Assembly: GCF_010614725.1 (NCBI RefSeq)
Contig: NZ_JAAEHL010000008.1
Location: 282,559-346,558 of the forward strand
Direction of reading: 5' to 3'
From: Flavobacterium ajazii
Lineage (GTDB): Bacteria; Bacteroidota; Bacteroidia; Flavobacteriales; Flavobacteriaceae
Length of the DNA stretch: 64,000 nucleotides
The notes below the pieces were generated by a model that ran no database searches, had not been told where the DNA came from, and saw only the letters and a program-made list of their open reading frames with translations. Both the position numbers and the translations under genes were made by a program. Positions 16,850 to 25,950 of the stretch are shown in pieces; positions within the stretch are counted from its first letter, which is position 1; the number at the start of each line of letters is the position of its first letter.

Positions 16850-17428
16850 TTAGACGAACAAACCTTTAACATTAGCGGCAAATAATTTAACAGCTATTGC
16901 CAAAAGTATTACTCCAAATGTCTTGCGAACTACCCCAAGACCGTTTTCGCCTAATAAATTTTCGATTTTTTTAGACGATTTCAAAACAATATAAACTAAG
17001 ATGATATTCAGTAAAATGGCGATAATGATGTTAATGGTGTGAAATTGAGAACGCAACGATAATAAAGTTGTCATGGTCCCCGCTCCGGCAATCAACGGAA
17101 AAGCTAATGGAACGATAGAGGCGGATCCCGGTTCTTCATCACGGTAAATACGGATTCCGAGAATCATTTCCAGTGCCAGAAAAAACAGAACAAAGGAACC
17201 CGCTACGGCAAATGAATGTACATCAATACCAATAAGGTTAAGCAGACCTTCTCCAACAAAAAGGAAAACAATCATAATCGTTCCGGCAACAAGAGATGCT
17301 TTCTCTGATTCGATATGTCCAACTTTTGCTCTTAGATTTACAATAATAGGGATTGAGCCTACAATATCAATTACGGCAAAAAGGACCATACTAACTGTGA
17401 TGATTTCTTTAAAGTTGATTTCCAGCAT
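16850..17428 (-). CDS. MarC family integral membrane protein
   Basis: A membrane protein of 192 aa with six hydrophobic segments. MarC family marks include VLFAVIDIVGSIPIIVNL at the N-terminus, ALEMILGIRIYRDEE in the middle and the helix-breaking stretch PLAFPLIAGAGTMTTLLSL. The function of the family is unsettled; the old link to multiple antibiotic resistance was withdrawn. It lies on the minus strand upstream of the two-gene FAD unit, 86 bp apart, possibly in the same transcript. Confidence 0.9.
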   Translation of the reverse strand: MLEINFKEIITVSMVLFAVIDIVGSIPIIVNLRAKVGHIESEKASLVAGTIMIVFLFVGEGLLNLIGIDVHSFAVAGSFVLFFLALEMILGIRIYRDEEPGSASIVPLAFPLIAGAGTMTTLLSLRSQFHTINIIIAILLNIILVYIVLKSSKKIENLLGENGLGVVRKTFGVILLAIAVKLFAANVKGLFV

Positions 17429-17708
17429 ATTGCTTTAATTTTTAAGGTTTAAAAAACTGCTGCAAAAGTAGTTAATAAAGTTATGTGTTTTTTCATTATA
17501 GTATTTTTTGTTATAAAAACACGTTTTAAAGATTAAATAAGTGATATTTGTAACTTTTGTGAGTTTTATCACAGAGTTTCACAAAGATTTTTCGCAAATA
17601 TTCACGAAGTAATATTTTTTAAATATCCTTTATAAACAGAAAATCTGTGAAAGTTTGAGGAAGCCTCTGCGAATATCTGCGGTAAATTTTTTATGTCTAT
17701 TCTTTGAC

Positions 17709-17716
17709 TATCTTTG
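17709..17716 (+). promoter_or_regulatory. -7 element of the DUF3109 gene
   Basis: TATCTTTG, a perfect TAnnTTTG match, 29 bases before the ATG at 17746. It excludes the TTG at 17704 as the start codon, because the promoter would then lie inside the gene. Confidence 0.65.
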
Positions 17717-17745
17717 CACTTTATAAATCTCAGTATTTTATTATC

Positions 17746-18315
17746 ATGTTTCAATTAGGGAAAACTATTATTTCGGAAGATATTCTTGAAAAAGAATTTG
17801 TATGCAACTTGTCAGCTTGTAAAGGAGCTTGTTGTGTTGATGGAGATGCCGGGGCGCCTTTGAATGAAGCGGAAACTAAAATTCTGGAAGAGATATATTC
17901 TAAAGTAAAACCTTTTTTACGCAAAGAAGGAATTGAAGCTATAGAAGCACAGGGAGCCTGGGTAAAAGGGACTGATGGTGATCTTGAAACACCCTTAATT
18001 GACAATAAAGATTGTGCTTATGTAATTTTTGACGGTAAAACCGCTCTTTGCGGAATCGAGCAGGCCTACAATCAGGGAATCGTTGACTGGAAAAAACCTG
18101 TTTCCTGTCATTTGTATCCCATCCGTGTAAAAGACTTTACAGAGTTTGCGGCAGTAAATTATGATAAATGGGATATTTGCGATGACGCCTGTTCTTTGGG
18201 TAAAGAGCTGGAAGTTCCCGTTTATAAATTTGTTAAAGAAGCCTTGATTCGTCGTTTTGGCGAAGACTGGTATATGGAACTGGAAAAAGTAGCTGAAGAA
18301 TATAAAAAAGTGTAA
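17746..18315 (+). CDS. DUF3109 family cysteine-rich protein
   Basis: A cytosolic protein of 189 aa. The ATG at 17746 is chosen because a perfect -7 element lies just before it. The Cys cluster near the N-terminus is Cys20, Cys25, Cys29 and Cys30 (FVCNLSACKGACC). Further Cys occur in NKDCAYV, ALCGIE, VSCHLYP, DICDDACS. This pattern resembles the YkgJ/CxxCC metal-chelating proteins and could hold a zinc or iron-sulfur centre. The family is common in Bacteroidota; its function is unknown. It stands alone, followed by a 335-bp gap before nrdB. Confidence 0.85.
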   Translation: MFQLGKTIISEDILEKEFVCNLSACKGACCVDGDAGAPLNEAETKILEEIYSKVKPFLRKEGIEAIEAQGAWVKGTDGDLETPLIDNKDCAYVIFDGKTALCGIEQAYNQGIVDWKKPVSCHLYPIRVKDFTEFAAVNYDKWDICDDACSLGKELEVPVYKFVKEALIRRFGEDWYMELEKVAEEYKKV

Positions 18316-18650
18316 AATTCACACCCTTTTTTACTGCTTTATTTTGGTCTTTTTTAACTCAAAAAATAAAACTTTTAACTCAAAAAAAACTTTTTAAAAC
18401 AATCTTAAATTGCTTGCTTTTTATTCCAAAAAGTCTATATTTTACGGGGCTTTAAGGTGTAAGTATGTTATTTAAGTGTTTCATTTGCAATAAATTAAAT
18501 ATTGTGTGAAAAAAGTTTCAATTTTCAGCCTTTGTTAAAAACTACGCTCGATTGTGAATAAGTTTGACTTTTATTTTTGGCGATAAATGACAATCTTTGT
18601 AATCGTTCTGAATAAGGGGAAATTCATTATAAAAATTAAACAAAAATACA
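18316..18650. other. Intergenic region upstream of nrdB
   Basis: No gene is visible. TTTTAACTCAAAAAA occurs twice in tandem (about 18352-18387). AATCTTTG (18592-18599) is a one-mismatch -7 element about 52 bases before nrdB and is its likely promoter; the spacing to the nearest TTTG is not ideal. I looked for paired NrdR boxes and saw only a single half-like ATATTGTGT, which is not enough. Confidence 0.4.
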
Positions 18651-19628
18651 ATGTCACAAGTTGAACCAATTTTACAAGAAAATAAGAATCGTTTTGTTAT
18701 TTTTCCAATTAAACATCATGATATTTGGGAATGGTATAAGAAAATGGAAGCTAGTTTTTGGACTGCCGAAGAAATCGATTTGCATCAGGACTTGACAGAT
18801 TGGAACAACAAATTAAATGATGACGAAAGATACTTTATCAAACATATTTTAGCATTTTTTGCTGCTTCTGACGGAATCGTAAATGAAAACCTTGCTGAGA
18901 ATTTTGTAAACGAAGTACAATATGCGGAAGCGAAATTTTTCTATGGTTTCCAAATCATGATGGAGAATATTCATAGTGAGACTTATTCTTTATTAATCGA
19001 TACGTATGTGAAAGATGAAGCGGAAAAAGCAGAATTATTTAATGCTTTGGAAGTTTTTCCTGCAATTGCGAAAAAAGGAGAGTGGGCTTTAAAATGGATC
19101 GAATCAGATTCATTTGCTGAAAGACTAATTGCTTTTGCTGCAGTTGAAGGTATTTTCTTTTCAGGTGCTTTCTGTTCAATTTACTGGCTGAAAAAACGAG
19201 GTTTAATGCCAGGGTTGACTTTTTCTAATGAATTAATTTCTCGTGACGAAGGAGTACATTGTGATTTTGCGGTTCACTTGCATAATCATCATTTGATTAA
19301 CAAAGTTCCAAAAGACAGAATCAAAGAAATCATTGTTGATGCTTTAGACATCGAAAGACAATTTGTAACCGAATCCCTTCCGGTAAGTTTGATTGGAATG
19401 AACGCTGCTTTAATGACACAATACTTAGAATTTGTTGCTGATAGATTATTGGTGGAATTAGGTTGTGAGCGTGTGTATGGATCAGCGAATCCGTTTGATT
19501 TTATGGACATGATCTCTCTTCAGGGAAAAACTAATTTCTTTGAAAAACGTGTTGCAGAGTATCAAAAATCTGGTGTGATGAACACTGACAGTGATGCTCA
19601 GAAAATTTCATTTGATGCAGATTTTTAG
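18651..19628 (+). CDS. nrdB: Ribonucleoside-diphosphate reductase, beta subunit (class Ia)
   Basis: Small subunit of 325 aa that holds the di-metal centre and tyrosyl radical used by NrdA to reduce ribonucleotides. Ligand residues fit the class I pattern: Asp74 (AASDG), Glu105 and His108 (MENIHSETYS), later EGIFF and RDEGVHCDF with Glu and His. Tyr112 (ExxHxxxY) is at the radical position, so this is a standard tyrosyl-radical enzyme. It precedes nrdA by 266 bp, so both are probably expressed together. Confidence 0.95.
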   Translation: MSQVEPILQENKNRFVIFPIKHHDIWEWYKKMEASFWTAEEIDLHQDLTDWNNKLNDDERYFIKHILAFFAASDGIVNENLAENFVNEVQYAEAKFFYGFQIMMENIHSETYSLLIDTYVKDEAEKAELFNALEVFPAIAKKGEWALKWIESDSFAERLIAFAAVEGIFFSGAFCSIYWLKKRGLMPGLTFSNELISRDEGVHCDFAVHLHNHHLINKVPKDRIKEIIVDALDIERQFVTESLPVSLIGMNAALMTQYLEFVADRLLVELGCERVYGSANPFDFMDMISLQGKTNFFEKRVAEYQKSGVMNTDSDAQKISFDADF

Positions 19629-19894
19629 ACAACAAAAATACTTTTAGCGTTTACTTCTCTTCAAGAGACGCTGAAAAAAAGATTAACAGAATATTTTAAG
19701 GTTGAATCTCTTTCCCAAATCGCAGATTCAATAGCAATTTTTGACGTATTTAAATTCGGTTTTCGGATTTGAAACGAGTAACTATTGAGAATTTGGTAAT
19801 TCTCGAAAAATAATTTTAAAACACGCAATGTTTAAGTGCCGGAAAACGTTTTTCCAGTGTCTTTCATTTTTTCAATAACTTAAATAGTAAGCTT
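19629..19894. other. nrdB-nrdA spacer with three small hairpins
   Basis: The spacer holds AGCGT...CTCTT-c-AAGAG-ACGCT near 19646, GAGAATT/AATTCTC (19787-19804) and the near-palindrome GGAAAACGTTTTTCC (19841-19855), 40 bases before the nrdA start. None has a proper U-run in the sense direction, so a simple terminator is unlikely. An operator or RNA processing site is possible. No NrdR-type box was found. Confidence 0.35.
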
Positions 19895-22285
19895 ATGTAT
19901 GTAGTAAAAAGAGATGGCCACAAAGAGCCTGTAATGTTTGATAAGATTACAGAACGAATCAAAAAATTGTGTTACGGCTTGAATGAGCTCGTAGATCCTG
20001 TTAAGGTAGCGATGAGAGTTATCGAAGGATTGTATGACGGTGTTTCTACATCTGAACTGGATAATCTTGCAGCAGAAACGGCAGCTTCTATGACTATTGC
20101 GCATCCGGATTATGCACAATTGGCGGCGCGTGTGGCAATTTCTAACCTACATTCAAATACCAAAAAATCTTTCTCTGAAACGATGAAAGATATGTATCAC
20201 TATATCAATCCAAGAAATGGTCAGGAAGCACCATTAATTGCGGATGACGTTTTTAAAGTGATTCAGGAAAATGCTGCTTTTTTAGATTCTCATATCATCT
20301 ATACAAGAGATTTTAATTACGATTACTTTGGTTTTAAAACTTTAGAACGTTCTTATCTTCTTAAAATAAACGGAAAAATTGTAGAACGCCCACAGCACAT
20401 GTTAATGCGTGTTTCTGTTGGTATTCATTTAGATGATTTAAAAGCAGTTATTGAAACTTACGATTTAATGTCTAAAAAGTTCTTTACGCATGCAACGCCA
20501 ACGTTGTTTAATGCGGGAACTCCAAAGCCACAAATGTCTTCTTGTTTTCTTTTGGCAATGCAGGATGATAGTATCGACGGTATTTACGATACATTAAAAC
20601 AAACAGCAAAAATCTCGCAGTCAGCGGGAGGAATTGGTCTTTCTATTCATAACGTTCGTGCTACAGGATCTTATATTCGCGGAACGAACGGAACGTCAAA
20701 CGGAATTGTTCCGATGTTGAGAGTATTCAATGATACAGCCCGTTATGTAGATCAGGGTGGTGGAAAACGTAAAGGAAGTTTTGCGATTTACATCGAAACA
20801 TGGCATGCTGATATTTTTGATTTTTTAGATTTAAAGAAAAATCACGGAAAAGAAGAAATGCGTGCAAGAGATTTGTTCTTCGCTATGTGGACTTCAGATT
20901 TATTCATGAAACGTGTTCAGGAAGATGGTCCCTGGACGTTAATGTGTCCTAATGAATGCCCAGGATTATACGATGTTTACGGAGAAGAATTTGAGACATT
21001 ATATCTTGATTACGAATTCAGAGGAAAAGGTAGAAAAACAATCCGTGCCCGTGAACTATGGGAGAAAATTCTTGAATCGCAAATCGAGACCGGAACACCA
21101 TATATGTTATACAAAGATGCGGCAAACCGTAAATCGAACCACAAGAATTTAGGGACTATTCGTTCTTCAAACTTGTGTACAGAGATTATGGAGTTTACCT
21201 CTAAAGATGAAATCGCAGTTTGTAATCTGGCTTCTATTTCGTTGCCAATGTTTATTGAAAACGGAAAATTTGATCACGAAGCACTTTACAATGTTACAAA
21301 ACGTGTAACACGTAATCTAAATAAAGTAATTGACAGAAACTATTATCCGGTAAAAGAAGCAGAAAATTCTAACTTCCGTCACCGTCCGGTAGGATTGGGT
21401 GTGCAAGGTCTGGCAGATGCTTTTATCATGTTGCGTATGCCGTTTACAAGTGATGAGGCTAAAAAACTGAATCAGGAAATTTTTGAAACATTATATTTTG
21501 CAGCCGTAACCGCTTCTATGGAAATGGCTAAAGAAGAAGGATCATACTCAACTTTTGAAGGTTCTCCAATGTCTCAGGGAGAATTCCAGCACAATATGTG
21601 GGGGATGAAAGATGAAGAATTATCAGGTCGTTGGGACTGGGCTTCATTAAGAAAAGAAGTAATGGAACACGGAGTTCGTAACTCATTATTAGTTGCGCCG
21701 ATGCCAACAGCATCTACTTCTCAAATTCTGGGAAATAACGAAGCTTTTGAACCATATACATCAAATATTTACACACGTCGTGTATTGTCTGGAGAATTTA
21801 TCGTAGTAAATAAACATTTACTGGAAGACTTAGTAAAACTAGGTTTGTGGAACGAAGATTTGAAACAGGAAATCATGCGTCATAACGGATCTGTTCAAAA
21901 TATAGATAAGATTCCACAAGATTTAAAAGATCTGTATAAAACCGTTTGGGAAATGTCGATGAAAGATATTATCGATATGTCCCGTCAAAGAGGATATTTT
22001 ATTGATCAGTCTCAATCGTTGAACTTGTTTATGCAGGATGCCAACTATTCTAAACTGACTTCAATGCATTTCTACGCATGGCAGTCAGGGTTGAAAACCG
22101 GGATGTATTATCTAAGAACCAAAGCGGCTGTAGATGCGATTAAATTCACATTAAATAACGATAAAAAAGAAGAAATACCAGCTTTAGCAGCAGAAACTGA
22201 AGAAATAAATATTGAGGAATACAAAGCGATGTTGCTAAAAGCACAAGCTGCAGGTCCGGAGGATTGTGAGATGTGTGGGTCTTAA
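19895..22285 (+). CDS. nrdA: Ribonucleoside-diphosphate reductase, alpha subunit (class Ia)
   Basis: Catalytic subunit of 796 aa. An ATP cone at residues 1-90 (YVVKRDGHKEPVMFDKITER) provides dATP/ATP overall activity control. The active site includes the Cys of MSSCFLLAMQDDSIDG, the SSNLCTEIMEF loop (Asn, Cys, Glu) and the partner Cys of IAVCNLASISLP. SAGGIGLSIHN and APMPTASTSQILGNNEAFEP are nucleotide-binding loops. The tail EDCEMCGS supplies the CxxC that is re-reduced by thioredoxin or glutaredoxin. The start gives the ATP cone directly. A terminator follows. Confidence 0.97.
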   Translation: MYVVKRDGHKEPVMFDKITERIKKLCYGLNELVDPVKVAMRVIEGLYDGVSTSELDNLAAETAASMTIAHPDYAQLAARVAISNLHSNTKKSFSETMKDMYHYINPRNGQEAPLIADDVFKVIQENAAFLDSHIIYTRDFNYDYFGFKTLERSYLLKINGKIVERPQHMLMRVSVGIHLDDLKAVIETYDLMSKKFFTHATPTLFNAGTPKPQMSSCFLLAMQDDSIDGIYDTLKQTAKISQSAGGIGLSIHNVRATGSYIRGTNGTSNGIVPMLRVFNDTARYVDQGGGKRKGSFAIYIETWHADIFDFLDLKKNHGKEEMRARDLFFAMWTSDLFMKRVQEDGPWTLMCPNECPGLYDVYGEEFETLYLDYEFRGKGRKTIRARELWEKILESQIETGTPYMLYKDAANRKSNHKNLGTIRSSNLCTEIMEFTSKDEIAVCNLASISLPMFIENGKFDHEALYNVTKRVTRNLNKVIDRNYYPVKEAENSNFRHRPVGLGVQGLADAFIMLRMPFTSDEAKKLNQEIFETLYFAAVTASMEMAKEEGSYSTFEGSPMSQGEFQHNMWGMKDEELSGRWDWASLRKEVMEHGVRNSLLVAPMPTASTSQILGNNEAFEPYTSNIYTRRVLSGEFIVVNKHLLEDLVKLGLWNEDLKQEIMRHNGSVQNIDKIPQDLKDLYKTVWEMSMKDIIDMSRQRGYFIDQSQSLNLFMQDANYSKLTSMHFYAWQSGLKTGMYYLRTKAAVDAIKFTLNNDKKEEIPALAAETEEINIEEYKAMLLKAQAAGPEDCEMCGS

Positions 22286-22342
22286 TTTTTTTTAGAAGAA
22301 AGAAAATAGAATAAAGAGGAAAGATTTTATTCTCGATTAATA

Positions 22343-22377
22343 AAAAGCAGTTATTGTCATGATAGCTGCTTTTTTTT
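22343..22377 (+). terminator. Terminator of nrdA
   Basis: AAAAAGCAGTTAT (22343-22355) pairs with ATAGCTGCTTTTT (22363-22375) with one G-T wobble, followed by Ts. It lies 58 bases after nrdA. Confidence 0.85.
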
Positions 22378-22547
22378 GTTGCTATATCTTATTGTTTTAA
22401 ATTTTAAAATAACAATGCTAAATTATCGTTTATGTTGTGTTATTCATAATGTTATTTAGGTGAAATTGTAATATTTATTTTTTATTGCGTATTTCGTTAA
22501 ACCTTTTTTAAAAACAAAAGTCTTATTCTTAAATAATTCTTAGTTGT

Positions 22548-23945
22548 ATGAAAAAAAGTAATCTTTGGTCGTTACGATTGGGCTTCTCAGGAAATGAAGC
22601 CAAAATAATTGAGAAAATTGGATTAGAAAAATTTCTAAAGCGATCATACGATTCAAAGTTTGATACACAGCTTCCTGCATTTTTGCAGGGACATCCCCAA
22701 ACGCTTCTTCAAATGAAAGAATTTCGGGAATCCATTAAAAATCTCGATAAGGAAGAAAAAAAGAAAATCCAGAGAGAAGAAATCTATGCTATAGGCGAAC
22801 TTAAAAAATGGTGGATTGCCAAAATGAATACGGATGAATTTCCTTTGCGTGAAAAAATGGTTTGTTTCTGGCACAATCATTTTGTATCGACTTCACAAAA
22901 AGTAAAAATCAATTACTGGATCTATCAGCACAATATGATTTTACGCGAAAATGCTTTTGGAAATTTCAGAGAGCTGACCAAAAAGATGGTAAAATCTAAC
23001 GCAATGATTAAATACCTGGATAATGTCGATAATAAAAAAGGTAAAATCAACGAAAACCTGAGCCGTGAACTACTCGAATTATTCACCATTGGAATTGGAA
23101 ATTATACTGAAGAAGATATTAAAAACGGTGCAAGGGCTTTGGCTGGACTGACTTATGGTGACGAAGGAGGAGTTTACAAAAAAGGCACAGAGGATAATAG
23201 TGACAAAACCTATTTTGGAAAGACAGGAAACTGGAAATCCGATGATTTGGTTGATATTATTTTCGAACAAAAAAATATTCCGTATCTCATTACCGGTAAA
23301 ATCCTAAAATGGTTTCTTTATGATAATCCTTCAGAAAAAATGGTGAAGTATTATGGTGATTATTTTAGAAAAGTAAATTTTGAAATAGCACCGTTACTGA
23401 CTAAAATATTTACTGAAGAATATGCTAAGGATATTTCAGGTAATAAAATCAAAGATCCGCTGGTTTATATTTTTCAGCTTATTGACGAATTGCAGTTAAA
23501 GGATTATGATGAAACCATGATTGCTTTTTTCTTAAAACAGCAAGGAATGGATTTGTACAATCAAGTTAATGTGAAAGGCTGGGATGGAGGAAATTCCTGG
23601 CTTACTTCTCAGGTCTATCTGCAGCGGAATAATACTTCTGATATGCTTTGCAGTGGGAAGAAGCTTTCAAAAAGGGTTATCAATTCGATGAGTAATGAAA
23701 ATTCAAAACCTAAAGTAGAGTTGGAGAAAAGAGAAGTCAATATAGAATTTGATGCCAATGGAAATAACAAAACCATTATAGCCGAATTATCCAACAGGCT
23801 TTTATTTAATGTAAATGAATCCATACAAAAGGATATGGAAAACTTACTTAAATATGATTTTGATCCTAAAAATACTAATGCTAATTACGCAGTTGTTCGT
23901 TTGTTTAATTATATCACTAAATTACCGGAATACCAATTAATTTAA
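22548..23945 (+). CDS. DUF1800 family protein
   Basis: A protein of 465 aa. DUF1800 features are the N-terminal RLGFSGNEAKIIEKIG, then the segment MVCFWHNHFVSTSQKVKINYW and later NENLSRELLELFTIG followed by YTEEDIKNGARALAG, which are the most conserved parts of the family. There is no obvious signal peptide. DUF1800 genes in many phyla are paired with DUF1501 genes, as here with a gap of only 11 bp. The biochemical role is unknown; the pair probably acts together. Confidence 0.85.
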   Translation: MKKSNLWSLRLGFSGNEAKIIEKIGLEKFLKRSYDSKFDTQLPAFLQGHPQTLLQMKEFRESIKNLDKEEKKKIQREEIYAIGELKKWWIAKMNTDEFPLREKMVCFWHNHFVSTSQKVKINYWIYQHNMILRENAFGNFRELTKKMVKSNAMIKYLDNVDNKKGKINENLSRELLELFTIGIGNYTEEDIKNGARALAGLTYGDEGGVYKKGTEDNSDKTYFGKTGNWKSDDLVDIIFEQKNIPYLITGKILKWFLYDNPSEKMVKYYGDYFRKVNFEIAPLLTKIFTEEYAKDISGNKIKDPLVYIFQLIDELQLKDYDETMIAFFLKQQGMDLYNQVNVKGWDGGNSWLTSQVYLQRNNTSDMLCSGKKLSKRVINSMSNENSKPKVELEKREVNIEFDANGNNKTIIAELSNRLLFNVNESIQKDMENLLKYDFDPKNTNANYAVVRLFNYITKLPEYQLI

Positions 23946-23956
23946 AGTTTATCATT

Positions 23957-25123
23957 ATGAACAGAAGAAATTTTCTAACCTTAACGGGGACTTTTACCGG
24001 CGGGATGCTGGTGCTTCCAAGCTTTTTGCATGCATTTGGTGAACAAAGTAATTTGGTAATCGGTGAGCAATGTCTGGTTTTTGTTCAGCTCAATGGAGGA
24101 AACGACGGACTGAATACTTTTATTCCGTATGAAGATCCTTTGTATTACGACTTTAGAGCCAAAATTGCTTTAAATAAAGATATAGTTGTAGGTAAAAACA
24201 AAGGCATGGCGTTTCATCCGGCATTAAAAGATTTTGCCCAGATGCAGCAAAACGGAGATTTAAGTGTAATTCAGAATGTGGGGTATCCTGAGCCAGTTCG
24301 ATCACATTTTCGCAGTCAGGAAATTTGGCAGACAGCTGTTGATTCTAATAAATATATAAACGAAGGCTGGTTAGGAAGATATTTAGATTTACAATGTCAC
24401 GATCATCAGCCAACAGCCGGAATTAATCTGGATGCCATAGATAATCTGGCATTGAAGGGATTGGAACCAAACGTGATAACGGTCAAAGATCCTGATCGAT
24501 TTAAAATAAAATCCAATAAAGAAGATGATGCAAAATTATCCGATAATCCACAATTAGATTTTGTTCGAAAAATAGCCAATTCGGTAGTAGAAGGTTCAGA
24601 TGATATTCAGAATGCATTGAAGCAGTCCAAAACTGAAATCAGTTATCCGAAAACCGGATTATCTAAAAATCTGGAATGGATTGCAAGACTGGTAAAAGGA
24701 AACCTGAATTCTAAAGTGTATTATACTTCCCTTGGTGGATTCGACACGCACGATAATCAACTTTCTATTCATGAAAGAAAATTGACAGAATTAAATGATG
24801 CGTTATTTAGTTTTTATACTGATTTGAAACAGGCTCAATTACTTCAAAACGTAACGATTGTTGTGTTTTCTGAATTTGGAAGACGTGTAAAAGACAATGG
24901 AAGCGGAACTGATCACGGAACAGCCGCTCCAATGTTCATTATCGGAGGTAATAACAAAGGAACAATTTTAGGTAATAATCCAAATTTAGCAGATTTGGAT
25001 AATGGTGATTTAAAACATCAAATTGATTTTAGGTCTGTCTACGCTTCGTTGTTACAGCAAAAAATGGGTTTTGATTATTCAAAAATCGGGATTAAAAATA
25101 AACCGGTTTCGGGATTGTTTTAA
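23957..25123 (+). CDS. DUF1501 family exported protein (alkaline-phosphatase-like fold)
   Basis: A protein of 388 aa. It starts MNRRNFLTLTGTFTGGMLVL, a twin-arginine-type signal (RRNFL), so export in folded form is likely. The body carries DUF1501 marks: LVFVQLNGGNDGLNTFIPYE, RSHFRSQEIWQTA, GGFDTHDNQLSIHERKL and FSEFGRRVKDNGSGTDHG. The Asp/His-rich motifs fit the sulfatase/alkaline phosphatase superfamily, but the true reaction is unknown. It forms a pair with the DUF1800 gene 11 bp upstream. A strong hairpin about 130 bp downstream ends the unit. Confidence 0.85.
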   Translation: MNRRNFLTLTGTFTGGMLVLPSFLHAFGEQSNLVIGEQCLVFVQLNGGNDGLNTFIPYEDPLYYDFRAKIALNKDIVVGKNKGMAFHPALKDFAQMQQNGDLSVIQNVGYPEPVRSHFRSQEIWQTAVDSNKYINEGWLGRYLDLQCHDHQPTAGINLDAIDNLALKGLEPNVITVKDPDRFKIKSNKEDDAKLSDNPQLDFVRKIANSVVEGSDDIQNALKQSKTEISYPKTGLSKNLEWIARLVKGNLNSKVYYTSLGGFDTHDNQLSIHERKLTELNDALFSFYTDLKQAQLLQNVTIVVFSEFGRRVKDNGSGTDHGTAAPMFIIGGNNKGTILGNNPNLADLDNGDLKHQIDFRSVYASLLQQKMGFDYSKIGIKNKPVSGLF

Positions 25124-25251
25124 ATTTTGAGATGTTTTTTACTCAATCATGTTTCTATTTCTTTTTTCTGCCACAATTTTATATGAAATAATTTTTATTG
25201 AAATTAGATTTGACAAAACATGCTATTTCAAAATAATTGATTTTATAAAAT

Positions 25252-25278
25252 AAAAAAAGAGCCATTGGCTCTTTTTTT
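25252..25278 (+). terminator. Terminator hairpin before the tandem hairpin array
   Basis: AAAAAAAGAGCC (25252-25263) and GGCTCTTTTTTT (25267-25278) form a 12-bp stem with a 3-nt loop. It can terminate the DUF1501 transcript and, on the opposite strand, anything coming leftward. Confidence 0.85.
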
Positions 25279-25280
25279 AG

Positions 25281-25480
25281 GCTTTGTTTAAATGGGAACA
25301 AATAGCTTTATAGTCCCTTGCTCTGTTTTTTGAAGGAGAAACTTAGCTTTTCCTTGTGCTTTGTTTTTTTGGGACAAATAGCTTTATGAACCCAAGTGCT
25401 CTGTTTTTTGTGGGCTAAACTTAGCTTTGCCCATGCTTTGTTTTTTAGGGATCAATTAGCTTTATAAACCCTTGTTCTAT
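25281..25480. repeat. Tandem array of about five 39-nt hairpin-forming repeats
   Basis: Units start at 25281, 25320, 25358, 25398 and 25435, with a decayed sixth at 25474; lengths are 37-40. Each begins GCTTTGTTT or GCTCTGTTT, strictly alternating, plus a T run, and each holds a conserved TAGCTTT. The arms around it differ between units but stay complementary: GGGA/TCCC, AAGGA/TCCTT, TTGGG/CCCAA, TGGGC/GCCCA, AGGG/CCCT. Even units have a nearly continuous stem (AAGGAGAA with TTTTCCTT); odd units have an internal loop. Compensatory change suggests selection on RNA or cruciform structure. No coding frame fits the period and there are no CRISPR-like unique spacers. Confidence 0.75.
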
Positions 25481-25830
25481 TTAGTTTAGCAAATTTCATT
25501 TATTATGATGAGGTTTGCAATACCTGTTTTTAGTGATTTTTTGTTATAAATTAAATTTTAGGTTTGAAACAATTTAAAGGAGTGTAATAATGAAGTTAAA
25601 AACGTATTACTAATATTTTAAAGAGAAAATGTGTTTATGGTTTAAGAAGAATGTTTAAATGATCTGGATTTACAAATTGGGTTTTTATTTTTTCAAAGGA
25701 TAAAATTTTTAAAATGGGCTTATAGTCAATTGAATAAATGGTGTTTCGAGTGTTCTTTGTTGAAATATCATACAAAACCGCCTAAATTTGTTAAGAATTC
25801 CTTTTTTGTTTCATAAAATGCATTATTTTT
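25481..25830. other. Non-coding stretch between the hairpin array and the pheA promoter
   Basis: I see no supported gene here. AAAGGAG near 25578 precedes an ATG that would open a seven-codon frame (MKLKTYY), too short to claim. The rest is A+T-rich with no clear hairpin or repeat. Confidence 0.4.
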
Positions 25831-25861
25831 TTTGGTGAGGTTAAAATAATTTATACATTCG
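25831..25861 (+). promoter_or_regulatory. Promoter of the pheA leader and operon
   Basis: TTTG (25831-25834), exactly 19 bases, then TACATTCG (25854-25861), one mismatch from TAnnTTTG. This is optimal Bacteroidota spacing and would start the transcript about 23 bases before the leader peptide ATG at 25891. Confidence 0.7.
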
Positions 25862-25890
25862 CACAGAATTTAAAAAATAACACAAACAAA

Positions 25891-25950
25891 ATGGCGACTA
25901 ACCGTTTTTATTTTAGCAACAACTTTTATTTCTTCTTTAGTAGAAGTTAG
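25891..25950 (+). CDS. Phe/Tyr-rich attenuator leader peptide
   Basis: An open frame of 19 codons plus TAG reads MATNRFYFSNNFYFFFSRS, with 6 Phe and 2 Tyr, including FYFFF near the end. It sits between a promoter with correct spacing and a terminator in front of pheA. The stop codon overlaps the left half of an antiterminator stem. This is the classical layout of a translation-coupled attenuator: ribosome stalling at Phe (or Tyr) codons frees the antiterminator, while completing the peptide masks it. The frame and structures are seen; the mechanism is inferred by analogy with enterobacterial pheL. No gene symbol is used because the peptide is not a known homologue. Confidence 0.85.
   Translation: MATNRFYFSNNFYFFFSRS

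Noticed and set aside
25281..25480. CRISPR array
   Set aside because: The repeats are contiguous, imperfect and hairpin-forming, with no unique spacers of constant length between them, and no cas genes are present.
25573..25620. Seven-codon frame MKLKTYY behind an AAAGGAG
   Set aside because: The ribosome-binding-like site is suggestive, but the frame is too short, has no terminator or antiterminator structure after it, and is 270 bases before the real leader peptide.
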